DNA of 62,161 nt, from contig NZ_AYYG01000075.1 in NCBI RefSeq assembly GCF_000521215.1, positions 66,693-128,853 of the forward strand. Reading direction: 5' to 3'. Both the position numbers and the translations under genes were made by a program. Shown one piece after another: positions 1 through 8,041 of this stretch. The stretch's first letter is position 1. Every line of letters starts with the position of its first letter. The notes under the pieces were generated by a model. That model did not search any database. It saw nothing but the letters and a program-made list of their open reading frames with translations, and was not told where the DNA came from. Source of the stretch: Labrenzia sp. DG1229. Lineage in GTDB: Bacteria > Pseudomonadota > Alphaproteobacteria > Rhizobiales > Stappiaceae.

Positions 1-334
1 TTTGCATGAAGGCCGTGCCTTGCGCGCTGGATTCCAGATGCCTTTCGCGGGAGGGTTGGAAGGCAAGTCCAAGTTCCCGCAATTCAATCACCGACGGCGC
101 ATCCCCTTCCTGGCCGGCCAGGAGCGTTTCCTTCAGGAGGATCGCATCGTTCCGTCCAGCGCCATATCGCAATATACCGGAAAGCCAGTCCTCGAGCTCT
201 GCGGCGTCCTTCACCCCGCCCTGTTCGATCACCTGTTCCAGTCCGTGGCTGTAACTGAACGCCCCGACGGGAAAGGCCGGAGAAAGGAAGGTCATCAGAC
301 GGTAGAGCGCTGCAGGTGAAACGATGTCATTCAT
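1..334 (-). CDS. ureF: Urease accessory protein UreF (N-terminal part, cut by window edge)
   Basis: UreF works with UreD and UreG to load nickel into the urease apoenzyme in the cytoplasm. Reading leftward from the ATG at 334 gives about 111 residues that begin [20 protein letters not shown] and continue with the family hallmark [13 protein letters not shown] at about residues 20-32. The frame is open to the window edge, so the C-terminal half is missing here. The start overlaps the end of ureE by 8 bases, which implies translational coupling. A ureG gene would be expected just beyond the edge; that is inference. Confidence 0.93.
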   Translation of the reverse strand, partial: MNDIVSPAALYRLMTFLSPAFPVGAFSYSHGLEQVIEQGGVKDAAELEDWLSGILRYGAGRNDAILLKETLLAGQEGDAPSVIELRELGLAFQPSRERHLESSAQGTAFMQ

Positions 335-833
335 GGGCGGATGTTTGCCCGCCGTGGTGATGGTGCGCGTGACCGTGCCCATGAACGTGGCCTTCGGCGC
401 GGCCATGACCATAGGCGCCCCCTTCCGGGTCGAATGCGGCGCTTACAGGTGTCAGCCGTCCTCCGAGCCTGGACACCATTTCCTCAATGACGTGGTCTCT
501 TCGGATCCGCAGCGTTTCGCCAAGCAGCTGGGTTGGCAGGTGCCGGTTGCCGAGATGCCACGCGATCCTGACGAGATGGGCAATATCCCCGGCTTCGATT
601 TCGACAAGGTCTTCCGGTTCGGCCAGTACTTCAACTATCCGCCCGTCCTCCAGTTCGAGGCGGTCACCGTGGTGAAGGTGAACCGCGCTGGGCTGATCGA
701 GCAGAAACGTGAGGCCGCCTGCACCCGTCAGAACCGCCCGCCGGCGGTATCTGTCGTCCAGGTCGAGCGTGACCCGGTCCACAGGGTCACCTTGCCAGTC
801 CCGGGTGCGATGAATAGCCAGAACCCGGATCAT
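327..833 (-). CDS. ureE: Urease accessory protein UreE, nickel-binding chaperone
   Basis: UreE is the nickel donor for urease maturation. The 168-residue product has the UreE layout: an N-terminal beta domain (about 1-70), a metal-binding domain (about 75-140, with the stretch [14 protein letters not shown]) and a His-rich tail after about residue 141 containing [13 protein letters not shown]. The tail is typical of UreE proteins that store several nickel ions. Its ATG overlaps the stop of the upstream glutathione S-transferase gene by 4 bases, and its stop overlaps ureF by 8 bases, so it is an internal member of the urease operon. Confidence 0.95.
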   Translation of the reverse strand: MIRVLAIHRTRDWQGDPVDRVTLDLDDRYRRRAVLTGAGGLTFLLDQPSAVHLHHGDRLELEDGRIVEVLAEPEDLVEIEAGDIAHLVRIAWHLGNRHLPTQLLGETLRIRRDHVIEEMVSRLGGRLTPVSAAFDPEGGAYGHGRAEGHVHGHGHAHHHHGGQTSAHE

Positions 834-1435
834 TGTGCCGCTTCAACCTTTGCCATCATTGACTTGAAGGCCGGGCGCTCCCTAAGGCGCTTCAGGTATT
901 CGTGAACCGGTCCTTCCTTCGGCAGGTCGAATTTGGCGAAAACCGCCCAACCCGAACAATGACCGATGATGATGTCCGCGATCGTGAATGTCTCGCCCAT
1001 CACGTAAGGACCCTCGCCGAGCCTCTGCTCGAGGACTTCCAGACCGCGCTGGAATTCCATCCTGCAGACATCCTTGACTGCAGGGACACGGATTTCCTCC
1101 GGCAGGATGAACGTGTTTTTGGCGGCCGTCCAAAGGGCTCCTTCCAGAACATCCACTCCGAACTGGGTGAAGCTATCCTGGCGCGCGCGCTCAAGGGTTC
1201 CGGCAGGAAAGGTAAAACGGCCGTGCTTGTCGGCAAGGTAGGTGCAGATCGCAACGGATTCGGTGATGGCGCTGTCGCCGTCGACCAGGATCGGCACCTT
1301 GCCACTCGGGTTGAGTGCCCGAGCGGCATCGGATTGCGGCATCGCCGGATCCACCTCGTAAGCTTCGCCCAACTCCTCCAGCAACCACATGACACGCATC
1401 GCGCGCGTGCGCGGAAATCCGACGATCTTGTACAT
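830..1435 (-). CDS. Glutathione S-transferase family protein inside the urease operon
   Basis: The 201-residue product has an N-terminal thioredoxin-like glutathione-binding half with the usual VP (cis-Pro48) and ITES (57-60) motifs, and a helical C-terminal half. I chose the ATG at 1435 ([15 protein letters not shown]) because the longer reading adds 20 residues that do not belong to the fold. It lies 131 bases after ureC and overlaps ureE by 4 bases, so it is probably co-transcribed with urease. GSTs are not core urease maturation factors; a link to nickel or thiol handling is only a guess. The substrate cannot be read from sequence. Confidence 0.9.
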   Translation of the reverse strand: MYKIVGFPRTRAMRVMWLLEELGEAYEVDPAMPQSDAARALNPSGKVPILVDGDSAITESVAICTYLADKHGRFTFPAGTLERARQDSFTQFGVDVLEGALWTAAKNTFILPEEIRVPAVKDVCRMEFQRGLEVLEQRLGEGPYVMGETFTIADIIIGHCSGWAVFAKFDLPKEGPVHEYLKRLRERPAFKSMMAKVEAAQ

Positions 1436-1566
1436 TCTTTTGCTTCTCCCATTATCGACCCGGCCCCCTGGTTTCACCAAGGTGTTTTGGGTCAAATCCT
1501 GTTTTCTTCAGCTTAGTTGCATTTCAGGCCAATCCTGATTTTGGCTCCTTCAGCAGTGCATCGGGT

Positions 1567-3279
1567 TCAGAACAGGAAATAGCGCTGTGCCATCGGCAGG
1601 ACATCTGCCGGTTCACAGGTGAGCAATTCGCCGTTGGCCCGGACTTCGTAGGTTTCGGGATGAACGTCGATATCGGGCGTCGCATCGTTGAGGACCATGG
1701 ACTTCTTGCTGATACCGCCGCGTACGTTCTTGACGGGCAGGACGAGGCTGTCCAGACCGGCCTTTTCCGCAACGCCCGTGTCGTAGGCCGCCTGGGAAAC
1801 GAATGTCACGCGACTTTCGGTCATTGCCTTGCCGAAAGCGCCGAACATAGGCCGGTAGTGCACCGGTTGCGGTGTCGGAATGGATGCGTTCGGATCACCC
1901 ATGGGTGCGGCTGCGATCGTACCGAGTTTCAGAACCATGTCCGGCTTGACACCGAAGAATTTCGGATCCCAGAGCACCAGGTCCGCGAGCTTGCCGATCT
2001 CGACCGATCCGACATGCTGATCAAGACCATGTGCGATCGCGGGATTGATGGTCATCTTGGCCATGTAGCGCCTGACGCGGAAATTGTCGTTTTCACCGGT
2101 CTCCTCCGACAGGCGGCCCCGCTGCACCTTCATTTTGTGCGCGGTCTGCAGGGTTCGGATAATCACCTCTCCGACACGGCCCATGGCCTGGCTGTCCGAA
2201 GCAATGATCGAAAAGGCACCCATGTCGTGGAGAATGTCCTCGGCCGCGATCGTTTCCTTGCGGATACGGCTCTCGGCAAAGGCAACATCTTCAGGGATCG
2301 AGCTGTCCAGATGGTGACAGACCATCAGCATGTCGAGATGTTCTTCAAGCGTGTTGACGGTGTAGGGCCGGGTCGGGTTGGTCGATGACGGCAGAACATT
2401 CATCTCGCCGCAGACCTTGATGATATCCGGAGCGTGCCCACCGCCGGCGCCTTCGGTGTGGAAGGCATGGATCGTGCGGTTCCTGAAGGCCGCGGTGGTG
2501 TTTTCAACAAAGCCGGACTCGTTCAGCGTGTCGGTGTGGATCATCACCTGGACATCATATTCGTCCGCGACCGAAAGACAGGTATCGATGGCAGCCGGTG
2601 TCGTGCCCCAGTCCTCGTGCAGTTTCAGGGCGGCGGCACCGGCCATGATCTGTTCTTCAAGTGCCGCGGGCAAGGATGCGTTGCCCTTGCCTGCAAAGGC
2701 GAGGTTCATCGGAAAACTGTCCGCCGACTGCAGCATCCTGGTGATATGCCAGGGACCTGGCGTGCAGGTTGTTGCGTTTGTGCCGGTCGCTGGTCCCGTA
2801 CCGCCCCCCAGCATGGTCGTCACACCTGACATCAGGGCTTCTTCGATCTGCTGCGGACAGATGAAATGGATGTGAACGTCGAGGGCCCCGGCGGTCAGGA
2901 TCTTGCCCTCCCCGGCGATTGCTTCCGTCCCGGGCCCGACGACGATGTCGACATCCGGCTGAACATCCGGGTTGCCCGCCTTGCCGATACCGACAATGCG
3001 GCCATCCTTCAGCCCGACGTCGGCCTTGACAATGCCCCAGTGGTCCACGATCAGCGCGTTTGTAATCACCGTGTCGACAGCACCGGCGCTGCGCGGTGCC
3101 TGGGACTGACCCATACCGTCACGGATCACTTTGCCACCGCCGAATTTCACTTCCTCACCATAGGTGGTGAAATCCCTTTCGACTTCGATGACGAGATCGG
3201 TATCGGCAAGACGCAACCTGTCGCCTGTGGTCGGTCCGTACATGTCCGCATACGCGGCGCGCGGCATCCTGTAAGCCAT
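1567..3279 (-). CDS. ureC: Urease subunit alpha (catalytic)
   Basis: UreC hydrolyses urea to ammonia and carbamate at a di-nickel centre. The 570-residue product is full length for the family. All key residues are visible at the Klebsiella numbering plus two: nickel ligands His136 and His138 (HIHFICPQQ), carbamylated Lys219 (ALKLHEDWG), His248, His274 and Asp362, and the catalytic His322 in MVCHHLD. The start at 3279 ([20 protein letters not shown]) fits the usual N-terminus. It follows the LprI-like pair by 18 bases. Nothing suggests inactivation. Confidence 0.98.
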   Translation of the reverse strand: MAYRMPRAAYADMYGPTTGDRLRLADTDLVIEVERDFTTYGEEVKFGGGKVIRDGMGQSQAPRSAGAVDTVITNALIVDHWGIVKADVGLKDGRIVGIGKAGNPDVQPDVDIVVGPGTEAIAGEGKILTAGALDVHIHFICPQQIEEALMSGVTTMLGGGTGPATGTNATTCTPGPWHITRMLQSADSFPMNLAFAGKGNASLPAALEEQIMAGAAALKLHEDWGTTPAAIDTCLSVADEYDVQVMIHTDTLNESGFVENTTAAFRNRTIHAFHTEGAGGGHAPDIIKVCGEMNVLPSSTNPTRPYTVNTLEEHLDMLMVCHHLDSSIPEDVAFAESRIRKETIAAEDILHDMGAFSIIASDSQAMGRVGEVIIRTLQTAHKMKVQRGRLSEETGENDNFRVRRYMAKMTINPAIAHGLDQHVGSVEIGKLADLVLWDPKFFGVKPDMVLKLGTIAAAPMGDPNASIPTPQPVHYRPMFGAFGKAMTESRVTFVSQAAYDTGVAEKAGLDSLVLPVKNVRGGISKKSMVLNDATPDIDVHPETYEVRANGELLTCEPADVLPMAQRYFLF

Positions 3280-3297
3280 TTTTGCTCCTGTCGGCGA

Positions 3298-3711
3298 TCA
3301 GTTGCCGTAGTCTTCGAGAGTTGCTGCCAAATCGTCGGCGCGATGCATGGTCATGACAATCATGCAATTTCGATATAGATCGTTGCCGCGCGTTCCGGCT
3401 TTGAATGGAAAGCTGTAGGACCTGCAGTCCTTTTCCCGAAACAAGAGCCAGGCCGCTTGTGCTTCTTCCAGCGCGGCAGGACTGCCTTTCAGGTGCTTCG
3501 GCAAGACGTCGTCCATCGCAACAACCTTGGCTTTGAGCGTTTCATAAGCCGCTTCCATGTTTGCGTTGGCGTCCTTCAGGGCTTTTTCCGCACAATATGT
3601 GCGTTCGTTGTTGTTCAACGGATACCCGCAATCGACGTTTTCCTGGGCCTGGGGCCCGGATGTTGCCAGGAAAACAGAGGTCGCAAAAATGGCTGAAATC
3701 AGGTAATGCAT
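3298..3711 (-). CDS. LprI-like (DUF1311) secreted protein, second of a tandem pair
   Basis: A 137-residue protein with a signal peptide (MHYLISAIFATSVFLATSG, cleavage probably near residue 22) followed by a DUF1311/LprI domain with the typical paired cysteines (NVDCGYP, TYCAEKAL, EKDCRSY, YRNCM). Relatives include the mycobacterial lysozyme inhibitor LprI; the function of most members is unknown. The ATG at 3711 shares one base with the stop of the preceding paralogue (TGATG), so translation is coupled. It is a diverged duplicate of its neighbour and sits between ureB and ureC. A periplasmic location is inferred from the signal peptide. Confidence 0.85.
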   Translation of the reverse strand: MHYLISAIFATSVFLATSGPQAQENVDCGYPLNNNERTYCAEKALKDANANMEAAYETLKAKVVAMDDVLPKHLKGSPAALEEAQAAWLLFREKDCRSYSFPFKAGTRGNDLYRNCMIVMTMHRADDLAATLEDYGN

Positions 3712-4136
3712 CAATTTCCAAGACCCCCGGCAAGTTCGTTGAGTTCATTCACGCGCGTGCTGGTCAGCTGAGCCCGGCACACATAAATGAGTTGAGGTTC
3801 AAGTGTGCCTCCCCGGGCGAGGAAGCCGTAAGCGGCGCAAGCCTTGTCGCGATAGGGAACCCACGCGCGTTGGGCGTCCCGCAAGGCATCGGCGGCACCT
3901 TTGAGGCTATCCGGCAGGTAACCGTCCATTTCACGCATTTTTGCCATGGCAACCTTGTAGGCGGTGTTCAGTTCCGCATCTGCCGCTTGCCAATCCCGCT
4001 CGGCACAAAGGGTCATTTCCATCTGGCTCACCGGGTTACTGCAATTGACGTTATTCTGCGCACTTGCCGGTGAAAACATGAGAAACGCAAGGAAAAGTCC
4101 CGTCCCGGGCCTCAAGAACGATATGCATTGGCGCAT
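3711..4136 (-). CDS. LprI-like (DUF1311) secreted protein, first of a tandem pair
   Basis: A 141-residue protein with a hydrophobic leader ending near SPASAQ (about residue 27) and a DUF1311/LprI domain. It shares the cysteine pattern (NVNCSNP, TLCAERD, DKACAAY, YVCRAQL) and the motif LPDSLKGAADAL with the next gene (LPKHLKGSPAAL), so the two arose by duplication. Its ATG overlaps the ureB stop by one base (TGATG). Its place inside the urease operon suggests co-expression with urease, but no role in urea hydrolysis is established for this family as far as I know. Confidence 0.85.
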   Translation of the reverse strand: MRQCISFLRPGTGLFLAFLMFSPASAQNNVNCSNPVSQMEMTLCAERDWQAADAELNTAYKVAMAKMREMDGYLPDSLKGAADALRDAQRAWVPYRDKACAAYGFLARGGTLEPQLIYVCRAQLTSTRVNELNELAGGLGN

Positions 4137-4441
4137 CAGAGCCTGCCCATGACTTTTTGATTGAATCCGTACACCGTCCGGTCGCCGCGATAAGGAACCA
4201 GCGTGACGGATCTGGTTTGGCCGGGTTCGAAACGGACGGCCGTTCCGGCAGGGATGTCGAGACGCATGCCTCTGGCCAGGTCACGATCGAATGACAGCCC
4301 TTCGTTTGTTTCTGCAAAATGGTAGTGACTGCCGACCTGAACCGGCCGGTCGCCCGTGTTGGAAACGTCCAGCTCGACGGTCTCCAGTCCTGCGTTCAGC
4401 TCGATTTCACCATCGGCAGGGAAGATTTCACCGGGTATCAT
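4136..4441 (-). CDS. ureB: Urease subunit beta
   Basis: UreB is a small structural subunit of the urease trimer. The 101-residue product begins [18 protein letters not shown], which is the standard start of this family; a longer reading adds an unrelated 34-residue leader and was rejected. Typical motifs are [16 protein letters not shown] (about 35-50) and the C-terminal YGFNQKVMG. It sits 31 bases after ureA and its stop overlaps the first LprI-like gene by one base. Confidence 0.96.
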   Translation of the reverse strand: MIPGEIFPADGEIELNAGLETVELDVSNTGDRPVQVGSHYHFAETNEGLSFDRDLARGMRLDIPAGTAVRFEPGQTRSVTLVPYRGDRTVYGFNQKVMGRL

Positions 4442-4472
4442 TGCTAACTCCCAAAGTAACGCGGCATGGCTA

Positions 4473-4775
4473 TCAGCGGATCGGTTCGTGTACCGTGACG
4501 AGTTTCGTACCGTCTGGAAACGTCGCTTCCACCTGTACATCATGAATCATTTCGGCAATGCCTTCCATCACCTGGTCGCGGGACAGGATTTTCGCTCCGG
4601 CCGCCATGAGTTCGGCAACGGATCGGCCGTCCCGTGCACCTTCAACGACGAAGTCCGAAATCAGGGCAATCGCTTCGGGATGATTGAGTTTGACACCTCG
4701 CTCCAGGCGCCGCCGGGCAACCATGGCAGCCATTGAAATGAGTAGCTTGTCCTTCTCGCGCGGAGTCAGGTTCAT
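4473..4775 (-). CDS. ureA: Urease subunit gamma
   Basis: UreA is the smallest structural subunit of urease. The 100-residue product is the exact family length and begins [20 protein letters not shown], with [13 protein letters not shown] at about 30-42 and the C-terminal [14 protein letters not shown]. It lies 16 bases downstream of ureD and leads the structural genes. Confidence 0.97.
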   Translation of the reverse strand: MNLTPREKDKLLISMAAMVARRRLERGVKLNHPEAIALISDFVVEGARDGRSVAELMAAGAKILSRDQVMEGIAEMIHDVQVEATFPDGTKLVTVHEPIR

Positions 4776-4791
4776 CGATCAGTTCTCCAGA

Positions 4792-5688
4792 TTAGCAATG
4801 CCAGACGCGTGGCAGATCCGCCGAGCGGTAACCGGTCAGGAAGGACACCAGGGTATTCCGTAAGATGCGGCTGTCATTCGATACGAATCGAACCGTCAGC
4901 AAGCCGTTCCAGGCACTGGCAGCTGCGTGAATTGCGTGATTTCGAGACGCCTCGAGGCAGGACCGAGCGAGCGAAAGCCTGTCTTCAGCGTCTGTTGTGC
5001 AGTCCAGGAAGGTCGCGATCGTGTGGTCACCTCCTGTTGCAGCCTGTCCGCCCAGAAATTTCTCCGGATCGCCATCGAAGCGGATGTCATCTGCAAACAC
5101 AAGTTTGCCGCCCCGCCTGATCCGCCACCTGTCCCTGAACCACACCCTTTCAACTGTTTCGCGCATGGCTCTTCGTCCCAGCACGAGGGTCTCCAGCAGC
5201 AGCAGCCTGCCCTCGGGTGCCAGGTCCGCGCTTATCGAACGGGAAAGGCTGGATCTGTCGAACAGGATGGTTTCCTGCGGCAGCCATTCCAGGGTCGCAT
5301 CCGCGCCAACCTTGAGTGATGCTGTCACTTTTGCGGAGCCGGAATTGCTTCGATAGGCGCGTTCCGCGGTCTGGCTGGTCACAATCGCGTGTGCGGCGTC
5401 ATCCACTGCAACGTCATAGGTCAAGGCATCACCGCCGGTCAGGCCACCGGCCGTGTTGATCAAAACGGCCGTGTCTGCGCCTTTGTAGACCCTGGGCAGG
5501 CGGATCCTGGCGGAACCCTGCTGATAAAGGTCAGCAAGCCGGGTCCTGCCGCCAGCCCCGGTGAAGCGGATGTGCGCAGAACCATTGACCCGCTGCAACC
5601 TCGTGTCCAGCGAACCCAAATCTGATGCCGTGGCAGCACCATACATACCGTTTCCGTCCCCTCGGCGTTTCGCCGGCAATTTTGCCAT
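4792..5688 (-). CDS. ureD: Urease accessory protein UreD
   Basis: UreD (UreH in some species) binds the urease apoenzyme and serves as a scaffold for UreF and UreG during nickel insertion. The 298-residue product carries the family motifs LINTAGGLTGGD (about 76-87), TSQTAERAYRS (about 105-115) and WLPQETILFDRSSL (about 133-146). It is the first gene of the operon, about 70-85 bases downstream of a sigma-54 promoter match. The first about 20 residues are poorly conserved-looking, so a slightly later start is possible. Confidence 0.94.
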   Translation of the reverse strand: MAKLPAKRRGDGNGMYGAATASDLGSLDTRLQRVNGSAHIRFTGAGGRTRLADLYQQGSARIRLPRVYKGADTAVLINTAGGLTGGDALTYDVAVDDAAHAIVTSQTAERAYRSNSGSAKVTASLKVGADATLEWLPQETILFDRSSLSRSISADLAPEGRLLLLETLVLGRRAMRETVERVWFRDRWRIRRGGKLVFADDIRFDGDPEKFLGGQAATGGDHTIATFLDCTTDAEDRLSLARSCLEASRNHAIHAAASAWNGLLTVRFVSNDSRILRNTLVSFLTGYRSADLPRVWHC

Positions 5689-6018
5689 CGGCCAATTGAA
5701 TTCTCCGAGGGCCGGTCAAATCCTGGCGCTTCCCCCGCTGTATTTTCAAACTCCTAGCAAAGGCCGGGCCAAAAATCATTGTTCCTGCCGGATACCGGGA
5801 CCAATGCGGAAAGTGCGTGATTTTGCGCTGATCGGAAAGTACATTCGCGGCTGGTTGATTAAAATTCAGGCGTCTGCACAAATCATCATCATTTTTACGA
5901 CTTCATGAGGGGGTTGCCCTCGGCGAAATGTTCCGGTTTTTTAGTGGCACAGCAAAAAGGCAAGCAGTCCTTAACCTGTGTGCGTTTTCTTAAGCGGTGT
6001 GACCAGCGAGGGATACAC
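5689..6018. other. Divergent intergenic region between ureD and the D,D-carboxypeptidase gene
   Basis: These 330 bases hold no convincing gene. On the minus strand they contain the sigma-54 promoter match at 5756-5772. Two near-identical blocks, CGGAAAGTGC at 5807-5816 and CGGAAAGTAC at 5833-5842, lie upstream of it and could bind an activator. I did not find a full NtrC palindrome. The plus-strand promoter for the carboxypeptidase must also lie here, but I cannot place it with confidence. Confidence 0.6.
5756..5772 (-). promoter_or_regulatory. Sigma-54 (RpoN) promoter match upstream of ureD
   Basis: Read on the minus strand the site is TTGGCCCGGCCTTTGCT. It matches the -24/-12 consensus YTGGCACGRNNNTTGCW at all defined positions but one (A to C), with the invariant GG-N10-GC spacing. 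The expected transcript start is near 5745, giving a leader of roughly 55-60 bases before the ureD ATG. This suggests nitrogen-regulated urease expression. Confidence 0.7.
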
Positions 6019-7410
6019 GTGTTTTCAAGCACAATTGGCCGCCTGATAATTTCAATGCTTGTGGTGTTCGGTTTTGTCGCCGGCCTCGCCATTGGGCCTG
6101 CACAGGCGGATATCGGCGCGTTCATTCTTATCGATGCGAAAACAGGCAAGGTTCTGGAACAGAAGAACGCGACGCGGAAGTGGTACCCTGCCTCCCTGAC
6201 AAAGATGATGACAGCCTATGTGACGTTCAAGGCGATCCGGGAAGGCCGTGCGACACTCAATTCTGCGGTTGTCCAGTCGAAAAACTCGTTATCCGAACCG
6301 CCAAGCAAGATGGGTTTCAAGGTCGGTACGCGTTTCACCATCGATACTGCGCTGAAGATTATCCTCATCAAGTCGGCAAACGATGTTGCAGTAGCGCTGG
6401 GGGAAGCCATTGCCGGATCTGAATCCGGTTTCATTTCGATGATGAATGCCGAAGCCAGGCGTCTGGGAATGAGCAATACACGATTCACCAATCCGCACGG
6501 ATTGCCGGACAATGGACAGATCACCACAGCGCGGGATATGGCGATCCTCGCGATGGCTCTGCGGCGCGACTTTCCGGAATCCAGGGACTTTTACAAGCAT
6601 CCCGGGGTTCGGTTCGGAAAGAAGACGCTGCGTTCGGCGAACAGGGAGTTTCTGCTTCGGGTGCCGGGCGCGAACGGCATGAAGACCGGGTATATCTGCA
6701 ATTCCGGATACAATGTTGCCGCTTCCGTTACACGGCGCGGACGGACACTGATCGCCGTGATTCTCGGTGCCGGGTCCGGTCTGGAAAGAACCGCCTTTGC
6801 CCGTCAACTGTTCGACAAGGGTTTCAGGAAGCGCCGTGGCGGCAAAACGGTGGCCAGCCTGACCGGTTCGTCCGGAAATCCTCCGGCCAACGGATATTGC
6901 CGGCGGAACCGGAGCCCGGGAGCCAAGGCGTACATGGCCCGCTTCGACTTGAAGAACGAGCCCTCCGGGGGTTTCCTGTTTTTCCGGAGCGCGGATGACA
7001 AGCAGCTGAAGAAAGTCGATGAAAGCGGGTTCACGCTGGCAAACGGAAAACCTGACTGGGCGAAAATCCTCGACCGGACGCTCGGCCCGCGCAAGATAGC
7101 TTATCGTCCGTTGCAGGTTGGCCTCGGAAAACCGACCGGAACTCCAAAAGCGTCCGCATCTGCCGGTGGGACTCAAATTCCGGCAAGTGATGTCCCGACG
7201 CCGGTAGCGAACCCCGTTCGCAGGGCCCAGATGGAAATTCGGGCGAAGATGCAAAAAACGGCGGAAGTCGGCTCTTCCGGCGCGATTTCACAGGCCGCTG
7301 TTGCCGTTCAACCGGTGGAACAGAAGGCTCAGGCGGCGGCGCCGGGGTCGATTTTCCGCAAGGGACTGGATTTTACGGTTCCCGTTCCGGCACCCAGTCC
7401 GCGCAAGTAG
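6019..7410 (+). CDS. D-alanyl-D-alanine carboxypeptidase (low-molecular-weight PBP, S11 family)
   Basis: Trims D-Ala from peptidoglycan stem peptides in the periplasm. I chose the GTG start at 6019 because GAGGGA lies just upstream and the product then begins with a signal peptide ending PAQA (residue 30). All three penicillin-binding motifs are present: SLTK (59-62), SAN (119-121) and KTG (222-224). The 463-residue protein has a long, Ala/Pro-rich C-terminal tail (after about 370) that lacks an obvious membrane anchor. An upstream in-frame ATG at 6055 or the longer reading from 5905 are less likely. The gene is transcribed alone, away from urease. Confidence 0.92.
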   Translation: MFSSTIGRLIISMLVVFGFVAGLAIGPAQADIGAFILIDAKTGKVLEQKNATRKWYPASLTKMMTAYVTFKAIREGRATLNSAVVQSKNSLSEPPSKMGFKVGTRFTIDTALKIILIKSANDVAVALGEAIAGSESGFISMMNAEARRLGMSNTRFTNPHGLPDNGQITTARDMAILAMALRRDFPESRDFYKHPGVRFGKKTLRSANREFLLRVPGANGMKTGYICNSGYNVAASVTRRGRTLIAVILGAGSGLERTAFARQLFDKGFRKRRGGKTVASLTGSSGNPPANGYCRRNRSPGAKAYMARFDLKNEPSGGFLFFRSADDKQLKKVDESGFTLANGKPDWAKILDRTLGPRKIAYRPLQVGLGKPTGTPKASASAGGTQIPASDVPTPVANPVRRAQMEIRAKMQKTAEVGSSGAISQAAVAVQPVEQKAQAAAPGSIFRKGLDFTVPVPAPSPRK

Positions 7411-7419
7411 ACACTTTGC

Positions 7420-7433
7420 CAGGAAATTTCCTG
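7420..7433. repeat. Perfect 14-bp palindrome after the carboxypeptidase gene
   Basis: CAGGAAATTTCCTG is a perfect palindrome starting 10 bases after the stop codon. It has no T-run, so it looks more like a protein-binding site than a terminator. It lies about 170 bases upstream of the small acidic gene and could be its operator; that is inference. Confidence 0.5.
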
Positions 7434-7603
7434 CTGAAGACACATGGTTGTCGGATCAACGATTAACCGTTTATTTACGCTACTGCTTAACACTGAGGTA
7501 AGAATTTGTCCGACAGTGGCGATCGGCTGCGGGATTTTCAGTGGCACCCGTGGGGGTACATTGTTCCTGGAGCGAGCCGACGCAATTCAGATCAAGAGAT
7601 CAC

Positions 7604-7897
7604 ATGATGATTGAACCGAGATCCACTGCCACCATCCGCGCTCTAGCCAGCCTTGCGGAACTGTCCGCTGATCAGCTGGAGGAAGGCGCGTCGATCGAGG
7701 AAGTCATTGCGACGCTTCGCAAGGCCGCTGAAGCCGTACGGCACGTCATTGATACAGATGAAGCTGACGATGCGGAATTCGAGGACATTGATCTTGTTCA
7801 GGATCTCACTCCGATGGACCTTGCCGTTGAGCGTTCGGAAAACAACGAAGAGATCGAAGAAACCGAAGCCGAAGAACCGGTTCTCAATGCCGGCTAG
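7604..7897 (+). CDS. Small acidic hypothetical protein
   Basis: The 97-residue product starts MMIEPRSTATIRALASLAEL and has an amphipathic helical first half (about 10-48) and a very acidic second half (about 50-97, rich in Glu and Asp, with DTDEADDAEFEDIDL). There is no signal peptide or membrane segment. The weak AAGAGA upstream supports the start at 7604; ATG 7607 is equally possible. I do not recognise the family. Codon use resembles the neighbours, which argues for a real gene. It could be translated alone or read through toward the CobW-like gene 144 bases downstream. Confidence 0.6.
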   Translation: MMIEPRSTATIRALASLAELSADQLEEGASIEEVIATLRKAAEAVRHVIDTDEADDAEFEDIDLVQDLTPMDLAVERSENNEEIEETEAEEPVLNAG

Positions 7898-7911
7898 GTA
7901 ATAATATTACC
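7897..7911. promoter_or_regulatory. 15-bp palindrome upstream of the CobW-type gene
   Basis: GGTAATAATATTACC is a perfect 7-1-7 inverted repeat at the stop of the small acidic gene, about 130 bases upstream of the metallochaperone GTPase. It is AT-rich in a GC-rich setting. Many CobW-type genes are under Zur control, and the size and AT-core resemble a Fur-superfamily operator, but the sequence is not a textbook Zur box. Confidence 0.45.
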
Positions 7912-8041
7912 CTTTCCCTTTGACGATCCCACGGAAACAATGGTAGCGGTGCGGCCTGAACTGCTTCCAGGCCCTGGAGTGCGCATCAGCTGGTGCTGAC
8001 AGCGCATCAAACGGCCGGTGTTTCGATTGGAGACGCGTTTA

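Noticed and set aside
5773..5960. NtrC enhancer sites upstream of the urease sigma-54 promoter
   Set aside because: Only half-site-like sequences such as TGCAC were found; no full TGCAC-N5-7-GTGCA palindrome is present, so I do not claim NtrC binding.
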